A stretch of DNA of 64,000 nucleotides from Patescibacteria group bacterium (GTDB taxonomy: Bacteria; Patescibacteria; Dojkabacteria; J137), in the NCBI GenBank assembly GCA_963169855.1, contig CAUJCN010000002.1, positions 186,001 through 250,000 on the forward strand, read 5' to 3'. The position numbers and the translations under genes are program-made. The notes beneath the pieces are model-generated. The model searched no databases and was not told where the DNA came from. It saw only the letters and a list, made by a program, of their open reading frames with translations. Position 1 is the stretch's first letter, and each line of letters starts with the position of its first letter. This document shows, piece after piece, positions 24,947-33,210 of the stretch.

Positions 24947-25537
24947 ATCAATTTCACTCATTGGAATTGGAGGATTTTCCTTGAATACATTAAGCATGAT
25001 TTCTTTATATTCACTCTCGGTATAAGCCTGTAGATTATGTTGTGATAAAAAGTCTTCAATTAATTTTTCTGCATCATCTTCTTGGTCTTTATCTTCCAGT
25101 TCAATATCGATTTCAAAATGATCTGGTGCTAAACCGCCTTCTTTTAAAGTAATGTTCAGTCCATTGTACGAGTAATCTTCTCTATGATAAAAACGAGGAC
25201 ACCCTTCAGTTATTTGAAATATTGAGAGGAATTTAAATACTTCATCAAGATCTGATTTAGTAAAATCCATACTACTTTCAATACGTTTTCCAGATTCCAT
25301 TCTTCCAGTTTTACTTTTCAGTTTGCATTTAATAGTATGATTAATTTTATCTTTTGAAATTGATACATTTATGGAAGCTTTTGTATTCTCTATATCACCT
25401 AAGAATGGATTGTTGAACTCGATAAAAATATTTAATTGATTACAATCATTTACCAAAGTTGCATTCTTCTGCAAAAAGTTCCTTAGTTTTAGCTTGTTTT
25501 GAGGATCTAACCTGCCTCTTTTTTCAATTTCGATCAT
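24929..25537 (-). CDS. CYTH-domain protein (copy 2)
   Basis: 202 aa, close paralogue of the CYTH protein at 14952-15542: MIEIEKRG start, KCKLKSKTG, GCPRFYHREDYSYNGLN, HFEIDIELED and an ENPPI-IDL ending. Probable triphosphate-binding metalloprotein. It overlaps the RHH-fusion gene at its 3' end and is 5 bp from the Mom-like GNAT gene upstream. Confidence 0.8.
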   Translation of the reverse strand: MIEIEKRGRLDPQNKLKLRNFLQKNATLVNDCNQLNIFIEFNNPFLGDIENTKASINVSISKDKINHTIKCKLKSKTGRMESGKRIESSMDFTKSDLDEVFKFLSIFQITEGCPRFYHREDYSYNGLNITLKEGGLAPDHFEIDIELEDKDQEDDAEKLIEDFLSQHNLQAYTESEYKEIMLNVFKENPPIPMSEIDLGLIG

Positions 25538-25542
25538 AGGGC

Positions 25543-26511
25543 TTAACCTTGTAAGTAGGATTCTTCTGAAATATGCACAATTTTACTATCCATAAATTTA
25601 TCTGCAATCTTTTTTGAGAAACCATGTCCCATCCAAATTGTCGGTTTACATTCGATTTTAGTTCTGATTAGTTTCCCTGAATTCATTGTATCAGTACCTT
25701 CGATAGATTTTCTTGTAACATAGTTTCCATCGAAATAGATTGGCAAAAAAGGAACCGTAGCAAAGGTATAAAATGAGGATCCTTTAAAGATTGAACCATA
25801 AAATAAAATATTTGGATTGACCGCTGATATTATTCCTGTGTAAGTTTCTTTAAACTTCTGCACAATGAACTGCGCGCCTAAACTAAATAATAATGACATC
25901 GCGTTCACAGGCGCACCATTAATATTGTATGCTCGAGTTAAAACTAGCATTTTTTCCATTTCTACATCAAAGGGAAGTGCTTTCTGCAAATAAATTCTAT
26001 CTAATTTTGAGTAAGCAGAATATGCGAATGGAAATTGCTCACCTTTTCTAAAAAGTCCCAGATGTATAAGAGTATCTTCTCGTCTTTTACCAATATAGTG
26101 AAGGTTCTCTTGAATTGCAAAACCAATCTCGGGATCTACTTCTTTAAATTCAATTTCTAGTTCTTTACCCTGTATGTCAACTTCGATTATCTTTCCATGA
26201 TTATGTTTAACTTTTGATAACTTATCGGTAGAGCTTGTTACTAAATGCTTTAAACCTTTAGGCAAACTATTGATTTTCTTTCCTAATATAAGAGCCAACC
26301 TTTTCGCCTCAAGATAAGGTGTCTGAAATTCCACATTTCCATCAGTATAGATTTCTTCAAGTGAAAATTTAGGGATGTGCAATGCAAGAGCAGTTTTTAG
26401 ATAACCTGCTGGAATACTGTGCTTTTTTTCTAGATCGATAATTCTATCCCTCAGCACATCTGTAATTTCTTTTACAATCAGATTGGGACTAAAGATATCT
26501 TCTGTTGACAT
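25543..26511 (-). CDS. GNAT-like protein with Mom-type features
   Basis: 322 aa. The C-terminal half shows the pattern seen in phage Mom-like GNAT proteins: LVLTRAYNINGAPVNAMSLLFSLG, then GIISAVNPNILFYGSIFKGSSFY, and a terminal basic/hydrophobic tail. The first 120 residues are helical and unlike standard GNATs. Mom acts on adenine in DNA; whether this protein modifies nucleic acid or a small molecule is unknown. Located directly before a CYTH gene; together these give the island its DNA/nucleotide-modification flavour. Confidence 0.5.
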   Translation of the reverse strand: MSTEDIFSPNLIVKEITDVLRDRIIDLEKKHSIPAGYLKTALALHIPKFSLEEIYTDGNVEFQTPYLEAKRLALILGKKINSLPKGLKHLVTSSTDKLSKVKHNHGKIIEVDIQGKELEIEFKEVDPEIGFAIQENLHYIGKRREDTLIHLGLFRKGEQFPFAYSAYSKLDRIYLQKALPFDVEMEKMLVLTRAYNINGAPVNAMSLLFSLGAQFIVQKFKETYTGIISAVNPNILFYGSIFKGSSFYTFATVPFLPIYFDGNYVTRKSIEGTDTMNSGKLIRTKIECKPTIWMGHGFSKKIADKFMDSKIVHISEESYLQG

Positions 26512-26556
26512 TAGCTCGTGTTATACACGGGAAGTATATCATTAATGGACTAAAGC

Positions 26557-26586
26557 AAAAAGCCCTGTCATCCGACTGGGCTTTTT
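26557..26586 (-). terminator. tRNA-Glu transcript terminator
   Basis: AAAAAGCCC (26557-26565) pairs with GGGCTTTTT (26578-26586), with a 12-nt loop. On the minus strand the stem continues into T5, a good intrinsic terminator for the tRNA; symmetry also allows termination on the plus strand. Confidence 0.8.
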
Positions 26587-26589
26587 GTA

Positions 26590-26661
26590 TGACCTCACGG
26601 AGAATCGAACTCCGATTAGCAGATTGAGAATCTGCTGTCCTAACCGTTAGACGATGAGGCC
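26590..26661 (-). tRNA. tRNA-Glu (CUC)
   Basis: Cloverleaf on the minus strand: acceptor GGCCTCA/TGAGGTC with one G-U pair, D arm GTCTAACGGTTAGGAC, anticodon arm GCAGA-TTCTCAA-TCTGC with anticodon CUC, and T arm CGGAGTTCGATTCTCCG. The 3' CCA is not encoded. It is a single tRNA gene with its own promoter and terminator. Confidence 0.92.
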
Positions 26662-26733
26662 AATTGCAGCCTTCGACTGAAAATTCAAACAAATGAAAGA
26701 TCCAAGTTCGAGATTTCAGTTCCATGGCTCGCA

Positions 26734-26742
26734 ATTATATCA
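26734..26742 (-). promoter_or_regulatory. Extended -10 promoter of tRNA-Glu
   Basis: TGATATAAT on the minus strand, 73 bp upstream of the tRNA 5' end. The same nine bases precede nusA (27978-27986) and the helicase gene (3407-3415). Confidence 0.6.
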
Positions 26743-26770
26743 CGTAGTAATTAAGCTTTGTGTATAACAA

Positions 26771-26792
26771 AAAACTCCCTTTCGGGAGTTTT
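26771..26792 (-). terminator. nusA terminator
   Basis: AAAACTCCC (26771-26779) and GGGAGTTTT (26784-26792) with a four-base loop, followed on the minus strand by more T residues: a compact intrinsic terminator about 20 bp after the nusA stop. Confidence 0.85.
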
Positions 26793-26813
26793 CAAAATTC
26801 AACTTAAATTCAA

Positions 26814-27950
26814 TTATTCTACAGCACCCTCTGCTACTACAGTTGGCTCTTCAGCTACAACTTCTGCTTCTGGTTTAGCTCTTCCAGCTGCTTCTGATTC
26901 TCCTTTAATTTCAATTGACCATCCAGTCAATTTGCTTGCCAATCTTACGTTCTGGCCATCTCTTCCGATTGCCAATGATTCTTTAGTATCTGGAACAACT
27001 ATAATAGCTTGCTTTTCTTCTTCGCTTACAATCTTCACTTCGATAGCTTCTGCAGGACTAATAGAGTTCATTAAGAATTTCTCTCTGTCTTCTGCCCATG
27101 GAATAATGTCAATTTTTTCTTCGAATGCTCCAGCTTTTAGTTCATTAGAAATTGCATTAATTCTAATTCCCTTTTGTCCAACGCATGATCCAATTGGGTC
27201 AACACCTTGTGCCAATGATCTAACAGCTACTTTTGATCTTGATCCAGGTTCTCTTGCAATGCTTACAATTTCAACTGTTCCAGATTCAATTTCAGGAACT
27301 TCCATCTTGAATAATCCGTGTAAGAATTCAGGATCAGCTCTAGAAACTAATAAGTATTTGTTTCCACTTTCTTCCTCTATAATTTCTTTTAACAATACTT
27401 TGATATTGCTTCCTAATTTGTAGAATTCTCCGTTAATCTTCTCTTCCTTAGGCATTACTGCTTTAGCTCTATTGATTTCGCAGATAACATCTCCAGTTTG
27501 TGTAACTTTCTGAACGAATACAGTAACAACTTCTCCAACCTTGTCCTGAACTTGTCTGATTGCTGCATCTTTCTCAGCTTCTCTTAATCTCTGAACAATG
27601 ATCTGTCTTGCTGTTTGAGCTGCAATTCTTCCGAAGTCTCCTTTTGGAGTAATATCAACTAATACAAAATCTCCTAGTTTTAATGATTTATCTGTCTTCT
27701 TAGCAGCTTCTAAACTGATCTCGATACTTTCATCCTCTACAGTAGCCACCACTTCTTTTTCAGCAAAAACCTGAATATTTCCTTCTTCTGGGTTGATTTC
27801 AACTTTTAATCTATCTTGATCTCCAAAACCGTATTCTGCTTTATATGTAGAAGCTACAGCTTCTTTCACTGCATTAATGATCTCATCGGCATCTATCTTT
27901 CTTTCAGCTGCAATTTGTCTAATTGCTGATATAAAATCTGATTGTGACAT
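26814..27950 (-). CDS. nusA: Transcription factor NusA
   Basis: 378 aa: N-terminal polymerase-binding domain (1-125), S1 domain (about 130-200), then two KH domains, including VDPIGSCVGQKGIRI and SLAIGRDGQNVRLASKLTGW. There are no C-terminal acidic AR repeats, only a short Glu/Ala/Val tail. NusA binds RNA polymerase and the nascent RNA to modulate pausing and termination. Own promoter at 27978 and own terminator. Confidence 0.96.
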   Translation of the reverse strand: MSQSDFISAIRQIAAERKIDADEIINAVKEAVASTYKAEYGFGDQDRLKVEINPEEGNIQVFAEKEVVATVEDESIEISLEAAKKTDKSLKLGDFVLVDITPKGDFGRIAAQTARQIIVQRLREAEKDAAIRQVQDKVGEVVTVFVQKVTQTGDVICEINRAKAVMPKEEKINGEFYKLGSNIKVLLKEIIEEESGNKYLLVSRADPEFLHGLFKMEVPEIESGTVEIVSIAREPGSRSKVAVRSLAQGVDPIGSCVGQKGIRINAISNELKAGAFEEKIDIIPWAEDREKFLMNSISPAEAIEVKIVSEEEKQAIIVVPDTKESLAIGRDGQNVRLASKLTGWSIEIKGESEAAGRAKPEAEVVAEEPTVVAEGAVE

Positions 27951-27977
27951 AAGTGTTTTCTAAAACTTAAACATCGA

Positions 27978-27986
27978 ATTATATCA
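27978..27986 (-). promoter_or_regulatory. Extended -10 promoter of nusA
   Basis: TGATATAAT on the minus strand, 28 bp before the nusA ATG. No good -35, consistent with extended -10 dependence. Confidence 0.6.
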
Positions 27987-28060
27987 CAAGGGATTGGCTA
28001 TTTCTAATTGTATAAGCTAAAATAAAATAGCAACCGGAGACTTCCGGAACCCAAATTTTT

Positions 28061-28513
28061 ATGAATATAGAAGAAGATAATTTTGAACTCCAAAATGTTG
28101 TATTGCCTGGTCAAATGGGTTTTGATTTTGGAAATCGAAGAACTATCAATAAGCTAATAGGGCAAATCGAATATTTCCCAATTTCTAGAACTTTTGCCTT
28201 TATCTTAGCAGTAGTCTCTTCTATCCTAACAAATTTAGGTATTTTCGCCTATTTGTTGTTCAAAATTGGAGAGTTACCAGAGAAAATGCCATTGATCTAC
28301 AACTATATCGAGAAAATCTGGGTCCAGATTGACAAATTCTTACTAGTTATTGTGCCGTTTATAGTTCTAGCAATTGAGATTTCGGTGATTTTTTATTGTA
28401 TACGAGTCAGTTTCATAGATAGAAGGTTATCTATTATAGCTTTGGGAATAGTATCATTATTCAATATTTTGATAATAATCAGTGCTATTCAAATTTTTAG
28501 CCTTGTTTCCTAA
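28061..28513 (+). CDS. Small membrane protein
   Basis: 150 aa with a cytosolic N-terminus and three hydrophobic helices (about 45-65, 92-115 and 125-148). Not recognised. Its stop overlaps the start of the following sugar-phosphate transferase gene (TAATG), so it may be a partner of that membrane enzyme. Confidence 0.6.
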   Translation: MNIEEDNFELQNVVLPGQMGFDFGNRRTINKLIGQIEYFPISRTFAFILAVVSSILTNLGIFAYLLFKIGELPEKMPLIYNYIEKIWVQIDKFLLVIVPFIVLAIEISVIFYCIRVSFIDRRLSIIALGIVSLFNILIIISAIQIFSLVS

Positions 28514-29775
28514 TGAACGAAATCCTAATTCAAAACTTATCCAACTTGCTTTTTCTTACTCTAGTAGCTTTTTTGATTACATTCTTTGTTACACCGTTAG
28601 TTGGGAGATTAGCTAAATTTGTTGGTGCAATAGATCTACCTGCTTCACTCAGAAATCGAACAGAAAGAGGTCTTACATCCAGAGTCCACTCATATCCTTA
28701 CCCCAAATTAGGTGGACTAGCTATGGTTATTTCCATGTCTATATTGCTTTTGTTCTTTGTTTTAAGGTCTTCGAACTACTCATCTTTATCAAATTATCTT
28801 GGAGTTTTCATAGGGCTGGGAATTATTATCCTTCTTGGTTTTATGGACGATATTTTTGAGATATCGGCAGCGGCTCAGCTTGGACTTCAGTTCCTTGCTG
28901 CCTTTTGTGTAGTTATTTCAGGAATTTCTATTAATTCGATATCATTGTTTGGCTTCCAGATTGATTTCCAATGGTTCAATGTGATGATTCAGGCAGGTGA
29001 TTTTAGCTTTAGTTTAATTTTCCCCGCGGCTATCCTTACGGTTCTTTGGATAGTTGGACTTATAAATGTCATTAACTGGGTTGGTGGCGTTGATGCTTTA
29101 AACGCAACTGTTACTAGTATCGCATTAATAACATTGTTGATTTTAGTTACTTCAGCAAACAACTTACCTTTAGCAGCTTTAATTTCTGTTCATTTAGGTT
29201 CTGTGTTGGGAGTTTTACCTTTCAATTATAATCCTGGGAAAATCATGTATGGTTCGATTGGAGACTATTTGAACGGCTATCTACTGTCAATTTTCGCAAT
29301 ACTTGGAGGTGCCAGGTGGTCTGCAACACTGCTTATCTTGGCTTTACCTATAATGGATGGACTTTATGTTGTTTACACAAGACTGAGGGATCACCCTGAA
29401 TTAAGAAGCAAGCCTTGGAAAATTTTTGGAGTCAGCGGTTACAACCATTTTCATCATAGACTCTTGGCGAGCGGATATTCAAAGAAACTTGTAGTGCTGA
29501 TCGAGGGAGCAATTATGGCAGTTGTAGCTGCAGTTATATTATTATTCAGTGATTTGAAATTTGAGTATGTAGCTTTGATTATAGTTGGTGTAATTATGCT
29601 TGCAGTGTTTGCTCTTTCTTCTTACCAAAAGAAACGCGCTGAACTTCAAAATAGAGTAAAACTTGCTTCTAATCTAGTAGACGAAGAACAAAAGGCAGGG
29701 AAAAAGAAAGGTGACGTTGTTGTAAATACAATCTACAAAGACAAAGATGCTGACCAAGAAAAGTTTATATACTAA
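28513..29775 (+). CDS. WecA/MraY-family polyprenyl-phosphate sugar-1-phosphate transferase
   Basis: 420 aa with about ten transmembrane helices. Family motifs: TERGLTSRVHSYPYPKLGGLA (polyprenyl loop), LGFMDDIFEIS (metal-binding DD), NVINWVGGVDALN and SIGDYLNGYLLS. It transfers a UDP-linked sugar phosphate to a polyprenyl-phosphate carrier for peptidoglycan or wall polymer synthesis. Closer to WecA/TagO type than to MraY by the YPKLGG segment, but both remain possible. A 60-residue cytoplasmic C-terminal tail is extra. Confidence 0.88.
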   Translation: MNEILIQNLSNLLFLTLVAFLITFFVTPLVGRLAKFVGAIDLPASLRNRTERGLTSRVHSYPYPKLGGLAMVISMSILLLFFVLRSSNYSSLSNYLGVFIGLGIIILLGFMDDIFEISAAAQLGLQFLAAFCVVISGISINSISLFGFQIDFQWFNVMIQAGDFSFSLIFPAAILTVLWIVGLINVINWVGGVDALNATVTSIALITLLILVTSANNLPLAALISVHLGSVLGVLPFNYNPGKIMYGSIGDYLNGYLLSIFAILGGARWSATLLILALPIMDGLYVVYTRLRDHPELRSKPWKIFGVSGYNHFHHRLLASGYSKKLVVLIEGAIMAVVAAVILLFSDLKFEYVALIIVGVIMLAVFALSSYQKKRAELQNRVKLASNLVDEEQKAGKKKGDVVVNTIYKDKDADQEKFIY

Positions 29776-29797
29776 AAAAGAGCTTCTTTCGAAACTC
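29774..29797. terminator. Bidirectional terminator hairpin
   Basis: GAGCTTC (29780-29786), loop TTTC, GAAACTC (29791-29797), with six A on the left (T6 for minus-strand transcripts). It lies between convergent genes; the plus-strand T run is imperfect. Confidence 0.65.
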
Positions 29798-29819
29798 CTT
29801 TTCTGCGTTTGAGTATCTC

Positions 29820-30737
29820 TTACTTACTTACATCGTTTATTCGATTCCCTGTGATAATAGCTTCTCTAATTTGAGCTGAGATATCACTTATCGCTCCCGG
29901 TGAATGAGGTAATAGTATTGTATTAGTATGACCTGATTGACCCATCTCCTTTAGTGTGTCGAAATACTGAGTAACTAGAACTAAATTCATAACATCCTGT
30001 GCTGTTGAACCTTGAATGCTGTTTTTAAAGTCTTCTACTGAATCTTTAAGACCTTCAATAATAGCTTTCCTCTGATCAGCAATACCTTTTCCTTGTAATG
30101 CTTTTGATTGAGCATCAGCTTCAGCAGATTTTACTTTTAAAATTCTATCTGCTTCTCCTTTTTCGCTAGCAGCTACTCTCATTCTTTGTGCTGCGTTAAT
30201 TTCGTTCATAGCTTCTTTTACTTTTTTGTCTGGTTCAATATCTGTTACCAAAGCATTTAAAATTGCGAATCCAAAGCTGTTCATTGTTTCATTCAATTCT
30301 TCCTTAACTGCAATAGCGATTTCGTCTTTCTTTTCGAATAAATCGTCTAGATTGATTGAAGGAACTCTTGCTCTAACAACATCAAAAACATACGAATTGA
30401 TCTGTCTGTCTGGACTATTCAATTTATAGTAAGCATCATATACTTTATCCGATAGTACATAGTACTGAACAGAAATAATAACGTTTACGAAAACGTTGTC
30501 CTTAGTTTTTGTTTCTGCTTTCATATCAAGCTGCATAACCCTTAAAGATAGTTTTCCAGCTATTCGTTGTACTAGAGGGATTTTGAAATGTAATCCTGGA
30601 TTAGCAATATACGAGAATTTACCGAAAGTCTCAACAATGAAAACACTTTGCTGCTCTACAATAAAGAACGTTAGAAAAAATATTATTACAGCCAATGGTA
30701 GTAAGCAGAATAAACATACAATGATGAATACTTCCAT
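29820..30737 (-). CDS. SPFH/band 7 membrane protein
   Basis: 305 aa from the ATG at 30735-30737; a longer frame to 30809 is unlikely because TATAAT lies within it. One N-terminal transmembrane helix (3-30), SPFH domain (about 35-190, with GKFSYIANPGLHFKIP and VFDVVRARVPSINLDDLFEKK), then a helical region with EAMNEINAAQRMRVAASEKGEA. Members scaffold membrane microdomains and associated proteases. The coding start was moved because the -10 hexamer sits upstream. Confidence 0.85.
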   Translation of the reverse strand: MEVFIIVCLFCLLPLAVIIFFLTFFIVEQQSVFIVETFGKFSYIANPGLHFKIPLVQRIAGKLSLRVMQLDMKAETKTKDNVFVNVIISVQYYVLSDKVYDAYYKLNSPDRQINSYVFDVVRARVPSINLDDLFEKKDEIAIAVKEELNETMNSFGFAILNALVTDIEPDKKVKEAMNEINAAQRMRVAASEKGEADRILKVKSAEADAQSKALQGKGIADQRKAIIEGLKDSVEDFKNSIQGSTAQDVMNLVLVTQYFDTLKEMGQSGHTNTILLPHSPGAISDISAQIREAIITGNRINDVSK

Positions 30738-30830
30738 AATCTTAGTTAATAAATTATAGGACAATTGTACCATAACAGGACTCGAGCCTAGATAGACACC
30801 TAAATTCATTAGTGGTATTTTGATAGTAAT

Positions 30831-31565
30831 ATGAAAATAGTAGTTTCGGGATGGCCAGGTTGCGGAGCAACAACACTTACTCTTTTACTCGCGAAAATTT
30901 ACAAACTAAAGCTCGTTCGTGGCTCAGAAACGTTTCGATTAATTCTTAAAGGAATGAACCTCGGCGAAACTGGCGCAGATATCGTTAAAGCTGAAAGCCT
31001 TATTCAACCATACTACGGACCTCTTTACGACAAATATATTTCAACACTTTTTGCAGAAAGTTCAGATGATTTAATAGTAGATAGCGATATAGCAGGATTC
31101 TTCATACCTGATAGCGAAAATCTAACTAAGATCTTCCTTATCGGATCGGACGAATCTCGAAGAAGTCACTTCATAACTGATTCTAGAGCAGAAGATGTTG
31201 ATATTCAGAAAGAAAGAGACGCATCTTTGCGAGAAGCTTATAAGATGTACGGGTTTGATATTTTTGATCAGGTACAAATAAGGGAACATTACGACATTCT
31301 GTTCGATAATTCAGAAACACTAATCGCTGAGCAGCTCTTTCAAATTACTAACAAAATCAGACCTTTGCTGACTTTAGAACAGGCAGCCGAAATTGAGTCA
31401 GATTACTGGAAGATTGGTAAATCTGGTTTAATTGATCAATTAGCGGAGCAAAACTTAATTCTTAGAGGAAAAGAAATTCTTCAGGATATATTTAAGAAAT
31501 TCGCTGACGAAATTGAGCAATTACCCGAAGAAGTTAGGTCTGCGATACGAAAGTCAATTCTTTAG
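30831..31565 (+). CDS. Cytidylate kinase-like P-loop protein
   Basis: 244 aa. The N-terminus shows a P-loop variant, VSGWPGCGATTLT, and the following LVRGSETFRLI and SDIAGFFIP resemble the AAA_18 / cytidylate-kinase-like group, in which family members have an extra C-terminal helical region as seen here. Probable small-molecule or nucleotide kinase. It converges with the surface-protein gene and overlaps its end by 32 bp. Confidence 0.7.
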   Translation: MKIVVSGWPGCGATTLTLLLAKIYKLKLVRGSETFRLILKGMNLGETGADIVKAESLIQPYYGPLYDKYISTLFAESSDDLIVDSDIAGFFIPDSENLTKIFLIGSDESRRSHFITDSRAEDVDIQKERDASLREAYKMYGFDIFDQVQIREHYDILFDNSETLIAEQLFQITNKIRPLLTLEQAAEIESDYWKIGKSGLIDQLAEQNLILRGKEILQDIFKKFADEIEQLPEEVRSAIRKSIL

Positions 31566-33210
31566 AGTTTTTCTTCTTAACAAAGAACACCAAAACGAAA
31601 ATTATTACCCCACCTGCAATCAAAAGCGATGTTTTTACGACAGAGTCCAATGCAGTATTTACAGGATAAGATGCGCTCGATAGCACTGTAAGTTCTAGAA
31701 TCTTGCCATTGCTCAGTTCGATTTTTAATGTACCAGGAGCTTTGTTTATTGGAATTAGATTCTCTCCAGGAATTATTACTCTATCAAAACTGTTCACAAT
31801 CAAATTCAGTGCTCCATTAAGTTCAGATTTGTTAATAGTAAAAATTGAATTCGTTTTATTTGAAATCTGTACAAGGTTAGCAGAAGTGTCTGTTATTGTA
31901 ATTTCACCTTGTTCTGGCATTGTTAACGCAGACATCGGTTCGATTCTTACAACCTCTGGAGTATCACCAAAAACTCCCAATGCAAGATCTTTAACATTAT
32001 TAGTTACTCTTCCCATTATTAGTTTCGTAGGATTTTGGTTTCCTAAAAACTGTTCAGCAAATAGGTTAATTTCCCCTACCTCCGAAGCTACCCAAGCAAT
32101 GGGGAAATTGATTTCAAAAGGATCTAAAATATATCCATATCTTACTTCTGCTTTAACTCCAGCTTTGTTTAAGGATGAACTGATTATCATTGCAGCTTCG
32201 AAACTATTCAGAGCTTCGCCACTATCGGCTTTAGTCCACAACACATCTGTTAAATCTCTAGAAACTTTAAAGCCTCTATTAAGATTCATACTCGATTTCA
32301 AATAATCTAGAACCTTTGTCCTGTCTTTAAATTGAGCTTCTTGAGCTAACTCCTTATAGAATGTTGAATCCTCGTTAACCTCAATTCCTTCTGTCTCTGA
32401 CACAGTATCAGATTCCTGTGATTGAATATCTGCTGAGGCTTCTATTAGGACTTCACCGGGTTTAGCAACCCCATAATAGTTAGAATGACCTTTTAAACCC
32501 GCTATAACCCCAGTCATTTTTGAATACTGAATACTTTGCCCTGCATCTTGAGCGGGTAGATTCACAAGAATATCGCTGCCTTCCTCTGCAAGCAATGTGT
32601 ACTTAAGTCTAAAACTGTACATGTTACTTGTTCTCCAGGTAACCTTCAAATTTTCTGTAGAGGTGAAAGTCGAAATTTTCTGATTCTGAGAAGTGATCGT
32701 TGATGGACTAACATCTCTCGATAGATAAGCACTGCCATAGCTCTCTGGAAAAGCTAAGGTGTAGTAAACGTTTTGACCTGTAATTGGATTCACAAGATCT
32801 AACTCTCTAAAGCCACTGATATTACTTTCCACTGTCGAGACAGTTAAATTCACATAAACAGAACTTCTAGCCATGTACGGGAGTGGTCTTGCGAAGTTTA
32901 AAAGAATGCTATTGTATTCGCCTGGAGTTACTTTATAGTCTTGCAAATCATTTGTGCTTACATTCAATGCTGAGTATTCTTTGAATGGGATAGAAAATTC
33001 AAAAGAGGTAATGTATTTGTCTGGTGTGGTATTTTCAATTTCAAAATTTAATGTATACGACAACGAGTTATCGTCATAAACTTGGTATTCAGCTTTTATT
33101 GATCCTTCCACAATGTTACCGCTTGCCTTTACACTTGCAGTAAATAGTAATAAAAATCCGACAAAAATGGTAAAATGTAAGACGTATTTAGTAAATTTCA
33201 AGTGTCGCAT
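31534..33210 (-). CDS. Surface protein with degenerate transglutaminase-like domain
   Basis: 558 aa: signal peptide (1-29), beta-rich region (30-270), a transglutaminase-like segment (about 315-410; SFEAAMIISSSLNKAGVKAE and IAWVASEV), another beta domain, and a C-terminal transmembrane helix (about 525-545) with a Lys-rich tail. The catalytic Cys-His-Asp triad is not visible: the Cys position of the family reads S/F. Probably a binding or structural role. Start codon overlaps that of rsmA on the other strand. Confidence 0.65.
   Translation of the reverse strand: MRHLKFTKYVLHFTIFVGFLLLFTASVKASGNIVEGSIKAEYQVYDDNSLSYTLNFEIENTTPDKYITSFEFSIPFKEYSALNVSTNDLQDYKVTPGEYNSILLNFARPLPYMARSSVYVNLTVSTVESNISGFRELDLVNPITGQNVYYTLAFPESYGSAYLSRDVSPSTITSQNQKISTFTSTENLKVTWRTSNMYSFRLKYTLLAEEGSDILVNLPAQDAGQSIQYSKMTGVIAGLKGHSNYYGVAKPGEVLIEASADIQSQESDTVSETEGIEVNEDSTFYKELAQEAQFKDRTKVLDYLKSSMNLNRGFKVSRDLTDVLWTKADSGEALNSFEAAMIISSSLNKAGVKAEVRYGYILDPFEINFPIAWVASEVGEINLFAEQFLGNQNPTKLIMGRVTNNVKDLALGVFGDTPEVVRIEPMSALTMPEQGEITITDTSANLVQISNKTNSIFTINKSELNGALNLIVNSFDRVIIPGENLIPINKAPGTLKIELSNGKILELTVLSSASYPVNTALDSVVKTSLLIAGGVIIFVLVFFVKKKNSKELTFVSQT

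Noticed and set aside
30738..30809. Longer N-terminus for the SPFH protein
   Set aside because: It contains the likely -10 element and no conserved residues.
31534..31565. Overlap of convergent genes as a frameshift
   Set aside because: Several other convergent pairs (14021, 20452, 24929, 34002, 39479, 62151) overlap likewise, so it is normal compaction here.
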